Shown: piece by piece, positions 11,851 through 24,815 of the stretch
Position numbering within the stretch: position 1 is the first letter of the stretch
Layout: each line of letters begins with the position of its first letter
From: Talinum fruticosum
Lineage: Eukaryota; Streptophyta; Magnoliopsida; Caryophyllales; Talinaceae
Assembly: GCA_021018815.1 (NCBI GenBank)
Contig: JAITYX010000017.1
Location: forward strand, 7,812,001-7,876,000
Length of the DNA: 64,000 nucleotides
Reading direction: 5' to 3'
The notes under the pieces: model-generated
The model's input: the letters and a program-made list of their open reading frames with translations, nothing else
The model's database searches: none
Told to the model about the DNA's origin: nothing
Program-made: the position numbers and the translations under genes

Positions 11851-14579
11851 CCCGCGCGGCTTCAACTCGGGTTCTCGGTCAGCCCGGGAGGTGTGCACCT
11901 TACTAAGATCGTATCAATTATCAAGGGGTTCCACTTTCGGATAATAACCGGCAAGCAAGTTTTACTTATACTCTCTCCCCCGATTTCAAACTAAAATGAA
12001 TTGAAATGCGCGCGCTCAATTAACATATTTTTCCAAGTTGCTTTATAGTGCAGGAATGTTCGTACCGAGTTTCGACTCATTCTTCGAAATATTTTACTTG
12101 TTTTTGTTTTAGGAAGAAGCATTGGTGAACAATCAACCATTTACCAAGTCCGACGAAGGCAAACCTTAGTCAGCCACGTTGCATCTGCAATTCCGAAGGT
12201 GCATAGAAGCTCACAGATGATTTTAACCCCAACCAGGGTTTAGGTATGACCTTAGGAATTTTTGTACGTTGTATATTATCTTGTCGAATAGACAAAGGTC
12301 TAGGTTGTATAAATATTGTGTTGCTAAACCAGTAGAACTGTATTTTGGGATGACTTAACTACTTGGGTAATAAGTAATTACTCCTAACAGGATCATTGGA
12401 AATATAACAGTGGATGCACCAATTGTATTTCATTTTATTTCAATTATTTAGCCTTGTCCTATTTTTAGGATGGCGGTAACGTCTTCAATCGGTACCTTCC
12501 GCTGCGACTTTACGTATTAGTCCCTAATGAAGGGATTATTAAGTAATGGTGATTGGGGGCGTTACAAACTCGAATTACACTCATACCAAAAGTTTCAAAC
12601 CCTTAGAGTGCTATCGACTACGGACCTATTGCATGCTGCAATACTCTCTACAAGTACATCTCAAAGCTCATTTGTTCCAGAGTAAGGTACATTTTGCCTG
12701 CTATTTTCCACCCAAACCAATCTGCTTTCATTGAAAATAGGCGAATAGCTCACAACATTATGATATGCCAAGACATGGTAAGACTATATAAGAGAAAACA
12801 TGTTTATGCTCGGTGTATGCTCAAAATTGACCTCGAAAAAGCTTATGACTCTGTCTCTTGGAGATTTGTGAAAGAGTTACTAAATGCATTGAAGTTCCCC
12901 CTGAATTTATCTCGTTGAATTATGGCTATACTTACTACGAGTTGCTTTACTATCAATATCGGTGGCACTCACTATGGCAGATTTGATGATGGTAAGGGGC
13001 TTAGACAAGGGAATCCGATATCCCTATTACTCTTTGTCCTTGTCACTGAGTACCTAACAAGAATACTACTACTGAAGGCCAAACATTCAAATTACATATT
13101 TCACCCTATGTGCGGAAATCTAAACCTTGTAAATTTGTGCTTTGTTGATGATACAATGTTGTTTTGTAAATCTCACCCCAACTCTATTCAAATCCTCATG
13201 GAAGGATCACATGATTTTTCCGAGATATCGGGACTACATGTCAATGCAACCAAATCTCGGATCTATATTGCAGGAGTCTCTAACCTAAAAGGGAAAAAAT
13301 GGTTCGGTCATTGGTTTTACTTTGGGGGCCTTCCCCATAAAGTACCTTAGCATTCCACTCAATACCAAAAGGTGGGGGAGAGAGGATTGCAATAAACCGA
13401 TTGAGAAGATTACTAGCAGGATTCAATGTCTGGAAAACAAGGCACCTTTCATATGTAGGCAAAGTGCAACTTATTAATTCTGCTATGTTCTCTCTACATA
13501 CATACTCGGTCATCCCTTTTCATCCTACCAGTCGGGGTGATTAAAGAGGTTGAGGACGTCTCGCGAAACTTCTTATGGGTAGGATTCCAAATACACCAAA
13601 ACACCACTTGTTGCATGGGATCTAGTGTTTAGACCAAAGAATGCAGGAGGTTTAGGGATCAAGAACTACAAAGTGTGGAACAAAGTAGTTGTGGCTAAAC
13701 ACCTTTGGTATCTAGCAGCGAGATAAAGAATGCCTCCGGGTGAAATGGGGTGAATGAACTATACCTGAAATCAAGCACTATTTGGACTGTCATAGGATCT
13801 ACCCAGGACTCATGGTGGTGGAAGAAAATAACCAAACCGAGAGATATCTTTGTAGCAGGGTATAAAGCCTCGAAATGGAGCCATACCGCAAATGGACAAT
13901 AGATAATAACCTTAGGCTACAAATGGTTGCTAAATTGTCCAAGGTCTTCATCAACTCAACTATGGGGCAGATTCAGTATACCAAGGCACAGCTTTTGCTT
14001 ATGGTTAATGATGCAAGGCAAGCCGAGCACCAAAGACAAATTGAGAACAAGGAATTTGCAGATTGGGGAGACATGCACCCTATGTCTAAATAGCCCTAGA
14101 GATCACGAGCATCTCTTCTACAAATGTACAATAAGCCGGAATGTCTTACAAAATGTCTTCTTTGCTATGAGAAGCCAAGTAACAATATGTTCAATGCAAG
14201 ACCTCATTAAACCGATGAAGTGGTCCAAGCCACAATACAAATTGACGATGTTGTTGTGTATTGCTGCAATAACCTACCGTATGTGGGAAGCCAGGAACAA
14301 AAATATATTCAATGAGATGAGAATGACAGAGAAGGAAATATCCATGCAAGTTATAAGACTAATCCGAGGTAGAATAGCATACTTAGCAAAAAGTTGTAAA
14401 AAGAAAGCAACTCAGGAATACTTGAGATCACTAATCATCTAAAAGGCTTGAAATAATCTCATTTCTTCCTTTTAGATGATGTAGGATGACTAATTATTTC
14501 CCTGTTGGTAATGAGAATATTCTCCACTTTACCCAAAAAAAACAACAACAACAACAATAATCATCATAATATCCACATT

Positions 14580-16806
<2,227 letters not shown>

Positions 16807-16822
16807 AAATGGGAAGAAGAAC

Positions 16823-16909
<87 letters not shown>

Positions 16910-16934
16910 GGGAAGAAGAGCCTTATATATATGG
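16807..16934. repeat. (TA)n microsatellite bracketed by a ~25-bp direct duplication
   Basis: The TA run (about 16824-16906) has AATGGGAAGAAGAACC plus TTTATATAT on its left and AATGGGAAGAAGAGCC plus TTATATAT on its right. The repeated block is about 25 bases with two or three differences. Confidence 0.8.
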
Positions 16935-17047
16935 GAACCACCTTAAAAATGAGAACTAGGCTTATTATGAGAACTTTTAATATTAAGCGTCCAATTTTGA
17001 TCCAACGGTTGCGATATAAGTGGGTCTTAAAATGATTCACGTGACTT

Positions 17048-17470
17048 TTACCTTTCATCTTCTATGCCAAGCTCCTCCCGTGCAAATTGGAAACCTCTCT
17101 CCACCTTCTCTGTCAATTGCCCTCCCCGACCACCACCTCCCCGACCACCACCTCGCCAACCACCACACCACCTCCTCACCGGCCACTCGTGCTCCCTTTC
17201 TCCCTCTTCCTTCTCTCTTTCTCTCGCTGCCTCTCTCTCTCTCAAGAATTGCTGGAAATTTGCTCGCAATTCGCCGCACTCCGCTCGCCGCCTTGCCAGC
17301 CAACTCACCAACCACCACACCACCGCCTCCCGGCCACTTGGGCTCCCTTCTCACTTTTCTTCGGCAAGACTACCGTCGAACAAAGGCAAGAGTTGAACAG
17401 AAACCTCCTTAGCAATGAGCTCTTCGATAGGTCATGTGAGTTCATTTTCTCCCCAAATCAAATCTAGGGT
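17048..17470 (+). other. GC/CT-rich exon-like block in the left arm
   Basis: Contains repeated ACCACC and TCGCC units and a CTCTCTCTC stretch, ending in AAATCTAGGGTTTTG, which looks like the edge of a plant 5' exon. Overlapping open frames on both strands have no recognisable domain. The inverted counterpart is 20345-20700. Confidence 0.5.
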
Positions 17471-18329
17471 TTTGTTAAATTGTCTATAGTCAATTTCTGT
17501 TTAATTTCAATTAAAATTTCTATTTTGGGGTTAGAATTTGTGAAATTAGAGCAAAGGCCATCATTATGGTTAGAGTTTAAAGAGGTTAATGAACTACGTT
17601 GGTTAGCTTACTTAGTTGCTAAAATCTGCCCTTTCTCGGTTAGAATTTTAATTAAATTGTGTGAAATTGATTTGGAGTTAGAATTTGTGAAATTCTGTTT
17701 TGGGGTTATTGATTTATGGAAGGTAAGCAGATGGATTGTTTTTCCGTGTTGTTTTAATGGTCTACGTATATGAATAACATCATTGTTTTCACCTACCTTG
17801 CTTCCTCATTGGTTATGTTGCACTTGTATTCAAAACAAAATAATGTAGCTTATACTATTTTGATTGTTGCTTCTTTTTGTACACATTTGTTGCCGCTTTG
17901 AGAGACTTGCAAATCCGGGTCATAAATGTGGTGTATTCAAATCTAGTTCCTCATGTCATCTATGAGCGTGGCCTCTTTGGGTTTTATCACGATTGGTGCG
18001 AGTCATTCAACACCTATCCTAGATTTCTGTTTGAGTGATCATTGATTTGGGATATTCTTAGCATCTCTATTTGAGTGAAATTGTGTGAAATTCTAGCAAC
18101 CACCTCAATGACCAGCCTACGGAGAATAGAGATATTGCTAGCATTACTCTTTGAGTGAAATTATGTTTGATGAATTTCAGTTCTTGGATTTGGGGTTAGC
18201 ATTGATGCATTTGGTGTTGTCAAGTGCTTTTTTGTTCTTGGAAAGAATTGATGCATTTCTATTCTTCCTAGTGTTTGGACTGTTTGAAATTGTGTTTGAT
18301 TATTGGAATTGAAACACTAAGATTTATAT

Positions 18330-18401
18330 AGTCCATTAGCTCAATTGGTAGAGCATTTGTGTTCTTACACAAAATATGTGGGTTCAAATCCCACATGGGC
18401 T
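18330..18401 (+). tRNA. tRNA-like sequence, left arm (isotype uncertain, Lys-CUU-like)
   Basis: A 72-base cloverleaf can be drawn. The 7-bp acceptor is AGTCCAT with ATGGGCT, and the D stem is GCTC/GAGC with loop AATTGGTA. The anticodon stem is TTTGT/ACAAA. The T arm is a perfect GTGGG/CCCAC with loop TTCAAAT. A and B boxes are good. The anticodon loop, GTTCTTAC, has 8 bases instead of 7; CTT placed after a T and before an A would give tRNA-Lys, TCT would give Arg. The odd loop, the missing encoded isotype signal and its place inside a transposon arm suggest a tRNA pseudogene or tRNA-derived repeat. Confidence 0.6.
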
Positions 18402-19013
18402 ACAAAGAATGAGTCAAAATGCACAACCTTCAACATTATTTTTCCCTCTCTCGCTAATTTTCCGCTACCGAGTGTGGAGTTGTGTAGGCTACGGATCTAG
18501 GAATTAATGCTTCGGTGTCTTTGATGTAAACTTGGAAGTCTATAATTACCATTTAATGTTTCGGTATCGTTGATTTCTTGCTTCATCTCAATTGGCTCCA
18601 TGTATTGGTATCTACTAACTTTGTAGTTTGTATCATCCATAAAATAAATATCCATTCTAGTGTTACTGATCGTTAGGTTGACATCTTTCAAAAGGGAGTT
18701 GCCTAATAGTCTATCTTTTCTTCTTAAGCTTTGTCTTCACTTGAACTTCCCTTTGTATTGTTTTTGGTATAGTAATTCCCATGCCTGTCAAGGCCCAATG
18801 CACTCGCAATGCTAACCATAGTGACTCGTACATTTTCTTGGCTTAAAATTGCCAAATATTTAAGCTCCCCCTCCTTTTCTTTCCTTCACCTCTTAAAGTC
18901 GGTTTTATTTTCAGTAGCCCTTCACCATTGATTTTTGTATCCTCTCTCTGCTTCCTAAAGCTTGTATTTCCACAGTTGAAAGCACATATTGTGTTGTGAC
19001 AAGATAGATGGAC
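18402..19013. other. Unique centre of the long-TIR element
   Basis: No inverted partner, no transposase motif and only short open frames on the minus strand. Function unknown. Confidence 0.4.
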
Positions 19014-19085
19014 AGTCCATGTGGGATTTGAACCCACATATTTTGTGTAAGAACACAAATGCTCTACCAATTGAGTTAATGGATT
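19014..19085 (-). tRNA. tRNA-like sequence, right arm
   Basis: Inverted copy of 18330-18401 with the same 8-base anticodon loop and perfect T arm. Its acceptor is AATCCAT/ATGGACT with one mismatch; its 3' strand pairs perfectly with the 5' strand of the left copy, so both descend from one tRNA-like ancestor. It has AACTC where the left copy has AGCTC in the A box. Confidence 0.55.
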
Positions 19086-20344
19086 ATGTAAATCTTACTT
19101 GTTTCAATTCCAATAATCAAACACAATTCAGATTGACTAAAATTAAACATATGCTCATAACACAAAATTGTCAAGTTAAATACTTCCTGCATAGTTCTTA
19201 CTAAAACACGGACATTTCAAATTAAATACTTCTTGCATAGTTTTTACTAATACAACCATAAACCAAAAAATTAAAGCATACATAAGAGAATTTGAACAAT
19301 TTGATTATTAAGAGAAACTCAAACCACATCACAGGAAAAAAAACAATTAGAAGAGGGATCACACATCCTGACCCAAAATAAATAAATAATTTGACACTTC
19401 GGAAGACAATTTATGTTTTCAATGAGTATAAGTCAACCCGACCCAATTGAACCGAGAATTTAATTGGATAATGCTTTCCTATTCAATCAAATGGCAATAA
19501 AAATGGGGAAAAACTATGAAATTGAACTGATAATTGAATTGGGAAAGCTCCAAGTACATAAATTAATCATGGAAGCAAGCAGTGGAGAAATTTCTACATA
19601 CCAAATGCATAAATTGATTTGGGTTCTAAAACAAAGGATTAAATGAGTGCAGTAATCCAAACAATCTAGGTAAAATAACTAACAATTTCACTCAAACATG
19701 GAGATTTTAACCCCAAAATAGAATTAAATCAGCTCAGTGAGACAATTGAAATAATAATACTTGCAAACCTTTATCGAGCTAACAAATGCTTAGAAATACT
19801 TATTATGTTTACAGCAATCCAACACAAAACTGCCCAATCCATGTTCAAATTACTAAGCTAACAAATGCTTAGAATTCAAATTCCAATCATCAAACACAAT
19901 GTGAAGCTTGATTTATACTTTGCAGACAATCTAACAAAACGAGTTTGCACCTATCTACACAGCCTAGAAATGCTTATTGGTCAAAGCACGAAAGGAAATT
20001 GACATTCTAATTCCAAGAGCAATCTCATAAATCCAACATATATGCATCAAACAGAAATCAAACATATATGCATCAAACACAAATTTCCGAGATTGCTCTA
20101 GGAATTAGAATCTCAAATAGAGTATTTTTCTTTACAGTAATCAAACATATATGCATCAAACGTAAATCCAAAAGCAATCTCACGTTCAACTGTTGCCTTT
20201 GTTTTGGGGAAATTCTAATTCAAAAATCTCAAAATCCAATAAATCCGAACACAAATCCAAGAACAGACCTCAACTTGAGATTCTATTCCAAAATAAAAAT
20301 TTCAATTGAAATTAAACGAAGTTGAATATAAACAAGATAACAAA

Positions 20345-20700
20345 CCCTAGATTTGAGAAAGAGGTAGCGAGCGACTTATCGATTTGGGTTCCACGATTCT
20401 TGGTGTTTGGTGGTAATGGTGGTCGGTGAGGCAGCGAGCGAGAAGGGCGGCGAGCGAGAAGGGTGGCGAGCGAGAGGGGCAGCGACCGAGAAGGGCGGCG
20501 AGCGAGCAAGCGAATCGGCAGGATGGATGGAGAGGCAGCGAGTGGGAGTTACGGTGGCCGGTGATTGGGTTCGGTGTTGTGGTGGTTGGTGAGGTGGATG
20601 GCGGGAGGTGGCGGGCGAGGTGGTGGTTGTGGAGTAGAATGGGCAGAGAAGGGGGAGAGATGGAGAGCACTAGAGAGTGGCAAGAGAGGCGGAACAAATG
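20345..20700 (-). other. GC/CT-rich exon-like block in the right arm
   Basis: Minus-strand counterpart of 17048-17470, with tandem GCGAGCGAGAAGGGCGGC-like units of about 20-40 bases at 20428-20515. No credible protein. Confidence 0.5.
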
Positions 20701-20861
20701 AAATTTTTGTTTTGTTTTTCGTGAATTATTGAGTCATTTGAATGCTTTTAAGGCCTACTTATATCACAAACGTTGGATCTAATTTGGACACTTGAGATTA
20801 AAAGTTCTTAAAATAAGGCTAGTTCTCATTTTTAGGGAGGTTCCCATATGATCCCTCCCTG

Positions 20862-22894
20862 GAGCTCCTTTGGATGTATAGGCAGCATACGCCATCACCA
20901 TCCTATGGAGAATAATTAATGCCTCATGCTCGGATTTTCCATCTAAATTTCATTCACGAGATGGAACCACCGTCAAAGGCTTCGTAACTATTGATTTTAT
21001 CGATTCAAGTTGAAGATATGGAGGAGTGCTTCCGGAATAATAAGGAATTTATTTTTTATTAAAGATTTTATTAATATTAGTTACATCTTGATCTTCTTGA
21101 GAGATGTCTAAGACATTAAGAGTATTACTTGAAAAATAGATGCTTGTTTGAGTTTTTCATCAATCCTTTTAATTAATGGGCTATATAAAATTTTTAATTT
21201 TTAATTTTTATTAAATTTTATAAGAGGAGACGAAATATCATTGAGAAATCCTGGCTTTGTTGAATTTAAATCTAAATTTTCTAATTTTTTGGATAATTGA
21301 TCAATATCTTCCTTTTTAGATATTGCTTCTATTTGAGTAGAAACCATATTAACTTGTTGAGAAACCGTATGTAATACTTGATTAGTGTAATTATTTTGAT
21401 GATAAACTTTTTAATATCTTCTAATTCTACTTGAGAATTACCTGGATCTTTGCTTGCTATTTTGAATGGAGAAGCTTGAATATGACCTTGATCCGTAGGG
21501 ATCAAAATCTCTTGCAAAGGAGGAGTTATAGAATGGAATACGTTTCCATCTAATAACGTCCATTTCTTGCTAAGATCTTGATTAATATTAATTTCTTTGA
21601 TACCATAAGGATCTGGTAAATTATTTTCTTGAGCAAACATGGTCCACCGTGTAAAGAATAGAATATTGCATTCTAATCTTTCCATTAGTGAATACCATTT
21701 TTGCCTAATGAATGCTTGAGCTGTTTGATCAAAATGAGATAAAAATCATTGTTTTTTATCTCTATTTTCTATTGAATCGAAATCTTTTCTTAAATAATCT
21801 TTATTGATTTCGAAGGGTCTTGAGATAACATTAATAGAGGAATAAGAAGGAGGTTGCATAGTTGAATGAGTAGGAGAGCCTATTGATGAACTATCTTCAT
21901 CAATTGGTTACTGCAATAGGTGATTTGTAATAAATTTTTGAAGAAGAAGGAGAATCTTTTACTTGATTATTTTTTAAGTAATCATAATTAGTAGATCTTG
22001 AAGGCATAGAGAAAGAAGATCCGGGAAGATCTCTTTTTCCGAAAGCCTTGAAGAAAAGGATCTTTCATTAATAGAATTAAATCTTATTAATACTCGCCAT
22101 CCGGCTCTTCAATTACATGTTGAATATTCTTTTGAGCAATATTCCTAGGAGGCTTAATATTTTGAATAATAAATTCTTGAGGAATTGTTATTTCATTCCA
22201 CTTTAATAATTTAGGAGTAAAGGTTAAAATATTCTCCGATTCAATTTTTAATAAAATTGTTTCATCTAGGGAAGGCTTTAATAAACACTTTGGATTAAGT
22301 TGAGATGATAATAGCTTGAAATAGACTCTATAAGTAATAGCAAAAATTTCTTGATAGTTCTCTCGAATAATACTTTTGAATCATTTTGAAGATGAATATC
22401 TAAAATTAATGTATCTAAGATCCGATGATCACTTAGATTTACAGAATAATTAGGACAACAATTGAAATAAATAGGACCATTTCATATATTAGTTTGAACC
22501 ATTGCTAATAATGAATCTTTATATCTAATTAATCTATTGTCTCTAAGGGCCATGAATATAGGACAATCTAATCCTAATCTTGTTAATGGCTTGAGTGCTA
22601 TTTGAATCATACCAAAATGAATATATCTATATTTTTCTTTATATTTTTTAATAGAAATGTTTGATAATAATTTAATATTTGGAATTCTTCATCTAAACTG
22701 AAGGTTTCTTCATGATCTTTGATTGAAAAAGCAGTATTGAAATCAAACTTGCCTATTTGATAGATAGTTTCTATCTTTTGTTTTGGAAATGACCAATTTG
22801 AGAAATCAACTTGATAGCTAACTTCTCTACTATTGACTACATTAGTACTCTTACTACTACCTAAACTTAGATAATCTCGTAGCCAAGAGGCCAT
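20862..22894 (-). pseudogene. Movement-protein/capsid-like polyprotein remnant, minus copy
   Basis: The start MASWLRDYLSLG lies at 22894 downward. An open stretch to 22607 contains VDFSNWSFPKQKIETIYQ, and after a frame change the sequence continues with the IQIALKPLTRLGL and NGPIYFN signatures of 30K-type plant-virus movement proteins (about 22440-22620). A second open stretch, 21329-21685, has FFTRWTMFAQ and ILIPTDQGHI, matching the plus copy at 26000-26250. Further left, in another frame, is a short HRMVMAYAAYTSK segment like the capsid region of caulimovirid polyproteins. Many stops and shifts. Annotated as an old genomic copy, not functional. Confidence 0.7.
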
Positions 22895-23040
22895 CCGAGC
22901 TTTTGTTTGAATATCTAGCAGGCAATTACGCACATACTACCGGGACCACCTCACACGGCTGACCAATGGATAACATGGGGCTGACCAATGGCCGACCAAC
23001 GCTAGCTATGGTTGTAACAACCAACTAAATAGACAGACTA

Positions 23041-23052
23041 GGCTCGATACCA
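23041..23052 (-). other. Primer-binding site, minus copy (initiator tRNA-Met type)
   Basis: On the minus strand TGGTATCGAGCC lies one base after the LTR end. It differs slightly from the usual plant TGGTATCAGAGCC. Confidence 0.7.
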
Positions 23053-23053
23053 A

Positions 23054-23788
23054 TGGGAGACATGATCGATCTAGAGCTCGGGGATGAAGCTCGGGTACTG
23101 TATATGGTTGGATAGCGGGGAAGCCGGGTGACAAATTAATTTAACAAATTGCTTTTACAAAACAAAAGATGAAAACAGGCAATTGAAAATAACTAAATAA
23201 AGAGTAATTGAAATGGAGAAGATGATGAGTCAAAACTTACTTTGATTAATATAATGAAACTTGTACAGAGATTTGATAAAAAGCTCTCGGAGAGAGATTG
23301 AAAAAAAGTAGTGGGGTTGATTACAAAGGATGTTTGTGAAGGCAAGTTGTTTGTGATGTTAGGCGATGCCCTCTAATGAACTAAGGGGTGCCTATTTATA
23401 GAATACATTATTGAATTACAAAGTAACACTTGGTCGGTTGAGAAGTCTTGATAATAATGGAATCATTATCTTGATAATATCTTCCGACAATGTTGAATTA
23501 TTGGATCAGTCTTGATTGGACAAAAAGTATGAATAATGGTACAGGAATCATCTTATCTTGAACAGTCTTGAACAGCTTCTTGACATATGGAAAGCTTGAA
23601 CAATAATGTCCTTGAGTGAATAGTAGTTGAATCATTCATGAATGAATAGTAATTCCACATGGATAAATGTTGAATTGGAAATGTCCTCCATAACGTGCAA
23701 TTATGGAATTGTCTTCCATGATGTGCAATTATGTAGGACAGGCTCCATAAATAATAACCCCGAACAAGTAAGTGAATAGTAACGTCCA
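23054..23788 (-). repeat. LTR copy 1 (735 bp) of the movement-protein retroelement
   Basis: On the minus strand it runs TGGACGTTACTATTCACTTAC ... CTCCCA and is directly followed by the primer-binding site. It contains a TATA box (CTATAAATAGG on the minus strand near 23400) and a CTCTCTCCGAGAG region. Same extent as the LTRs at 23846-24586 and 28833-29572. Confidence 0.75.
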
Positions 23789-23843
<55 letters not shown>

Positions 23844-23845
23844 GA
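23789..23845. repeat. (TA)n tract between two LTRs
   Basis: About 25 TA units sit exactly between the start of LTR copy 1 and the CA end of LTR copy 2. Confidence 0.95.
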
Positions 23846-24586
23846 TGGGGACAGGATCGGTCTAGAGCTCGGGGATGAAGCTCGGGTACTCGTTTGTGGT
23901 TGAATAGCGGGAACGCAGGGTGACAAATTAATTTAACAAATTGATTTTACAAAACAAAAGATGAAAACAGGCAATTGAAAACAATTAAAGAAAGAGTAAT
24001 TGAAATGAAAATCAAACTTACTTTGATTGAATTAAATGAACTTGTACAAAGGGTATTGATAAAGCTCTCGGAGAGAGATTGAAGAAAAGTATAAAGAGTG
24101 TTTGGGAGTAAGGGTAGACAAGTGCTCGTAATTGTAAGTGATAATGAGCGATGTCTTTGGATGAACAAAGGAGTAACTATATATAGAGTACAATATTGAA
24201 TTACAAATGAACACTTGGATGGTTGGAGATCCTTGATTGGAATGGAATCGTTTTGAAAATATCTTCCGACAATGTTGAATTATTGAAACAGTCTTAATTG
24301 GAGCCAAAAGTATGAATAGTAGTTGATGAATCATCTTATCTTGAACAGTCTTGAACAAGTGCTTGCCAGATGTGAGGCTTGAACAAGTAACTCGAAATAA
24401 TTATCCGACAAAATCTTAAAGTGGAAAGCAGTTGCCATAACTTTCCATTTAAGCATATGGTTATTGAATAGTTGAAATGACCTTGATGCATATCCATTTT
24501 CACGGATGAACATAAAGTCTTCAATCATAAATAGTAAATTATGAATAGTAACCTCGTGAATATCGTAAGTGAACAAGTAATGTCTA
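23846..24586 (-). repeat. LTR copy 2 (741 bp) of the movement-protein retroelement
   Basis: On the minus strand it starts TAGACATTACTTGTTCACTT (TG changed to TA) and ends CCTGTCCCCA next to the TA tract, without a primer-binding site. Only the triplet AAG of the upstream purine tract survives before the junction with the plus copy at 24590. Confidence 0.75.
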
Positions 24587-24655
24587 CTTCGCTATTCCAT
24601 CGCAAATAGTACCCCGAGCTTCATCCCCAAGCTCTAGTCCGATCCTGTTCCCCAT

Positions 24656-24669
24656 TGGTATCGTGAGCC
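24656..24669 (+). other. Primer-binding site 1, plus copy
   Basis: TGGTATCGTGAGCC, similar to the site complementary to initiator tRNA-Met, two bases after the LTR end CCCCA. Confidence 0.7.
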
Positions 24670-24689
24670 AAGTCTGTCTATTTTGTTGT

Positions 24690-24815
24690 TGCACCGTAAG
24701 GCCTAGCGTTGGTCAGCCGTTGGTCAGCCCCATGTTATCCGTTGGTCGACCGTGTGAGGTGGTCCCGGTAGTGTGTGTGCGTGATTATCGACAAAGTAGT
24801 CAAGCTTAAGCTGTG
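24690..24815 (+). promoter_or_regulatory. Leader with TTGGTCRGCC repeats
   Basis: The leader between primer site and movement ORF has three TTGGTC(A/G)(G/A)CC-like units. The leader at 29605-29760 is the same with small additions, and the minus copy has them inverted at 22950-23010. Confidence 0.5.

Larger units (their letters stand above)
9865..12566 (+). mobile_element. Solo LTR (2.7 kb) inserted in LINE ORF2
   Basis: The insertion starts TGTAACAACCCGACCC and ends GGGGGCGTTACA, so it has TG...CA ends inside a short inverted repeat (TGTAAC/GTTACA). It is bounded by a perfect 5-bp duplication, AACTC at 9860-9864 and 12567-12571. Removing the insertion and one AACTC puts the LINE coding sequence back in one frame. 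No gag or pol motifs lie inside, so it is read as a solo LTR left by LTR-LTR recombination. Orientation is arbitrary. A non-autonomous LTR element is the alternative. Confidence 0.85.
8395..14442 (+). pseudogene. LINE ORF2: endonuclease-reverse transcriptase, interrupted
   Basis: It starts with MDNIVTWNIRGFNN at 8395, the typical beginning of the APE-like endonuclease. The LLETKI motif follows, and the GDFN-equivalent region is near 8810. Reverse-transcriptase sequence begins near 9540 with IKQAIMEIPNHRS and stops at the LTR insertion. It resumes at 12572 and contains KIDLEKAYDSVSW (12826-12864), GLRQGNPIS and a catalytic box reading FVDD at about 13141-13152 instead of FADD. The zinc knuckle (CTLC...HEHLFYKC) lies at about 14078-14130, and the last open stretch ends at 14442. 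Multiple stops and the 2.7-kb insertion inactivate it. Confidence 0.88.
7146..14560 (+). mobile_element. L1-like LINE, nearly full length, split by a solo LTR
   Basis: ORF1 (DUF4283-type plus zinc knuckle), then ORF2 (endonuclease, reverse transcriptase, C-terminal zinc knuckle) can be followed in order on the plus strand, interrupted only by the LTR at 9865-12566. Without that insertion the element is about 4.7 kb. The 3' end (GGTAATGAGAATATTCTCC, then A-rich DNA) matches the LINE at 2460-4600. Both ends touch AAC/AAT microsatellites. Stops and frameshifts show it is inactive. Confidence 0.88.
16929..18401 (+). repeat. Left arm of the long inverted repeat
   Basis: Pairs with 19014-20849. 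The best conserved parts are the outer 130 bases, the CT/GC-rich block, the AAATCTAGGGTTT junction near 17460, and the inner 100 bases around the tRNA-like sequence (TGTGTTTGATTATTGGAATT then the tRNA-like part). Confidence 0.75.
16929..20849. mobile_element. Long-terminal-inverted-repeat DNA element (Mutator- or foldback-like)
   Basis: Outer ends ATATGGGAACC (16929) and GGTTCCCATAT (ending 20849) are inverted copies. Similarity continues inward through AAAATGAGAACTAG, ACTTTTAAT and GTGATATAAGTAGG-like blocks, then through GC-rich exon-like blocks and diverged AT-rich sequence, up to a tRNA-like sequence in each arm (18330-18401 plus, 19014-19085 minus). The central 18402-19013 is unique and no transposase was seen. 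Arms this long with captured gene-like DNA recall Pack-MULEs, but no 9-bp target duplication could be shown. Confidence 0.7.
19014..20849 (-). repeat. Right arm of the long inverted repeat
   Basis: Reverse complement of the left arm in the same block order, with insertions and substitutions that make it about 360 bases longer. Confidence 0.75.
20862..24586 (-). mobile_element. LTR-type retroelement with movement-protein gene, minus copy (truncated)
   Basis: Read right to left: an LTR (23846-24586), a TA tract, a second LTR (23054-23788), a primer-binding site (23041-23052), leader, movement-protein-like region and capsid/gag-like region. The copy stops at about 20862 against the long-TIR element. 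The internal region matches the plus copy at 24656-26430 in order and wording. It is frameshifted throughout and inactive. Confidence 0.75.

Noticed and set aside
7144..14574. AATATCC at 7144-7150 and about 14568-14574 as the LINE's target duplication
   Set aside because: Only 7 bases, embedded in AT-rich microsatellites at both ends; chance match cannot be excluded.
18330..18401. Functional nuclear tRNA gene
   Set aside because: Eight-base anticodon loop, ambiguous anticodon and an inverted twin inside a transposon arm make a working tRNA unlikely.
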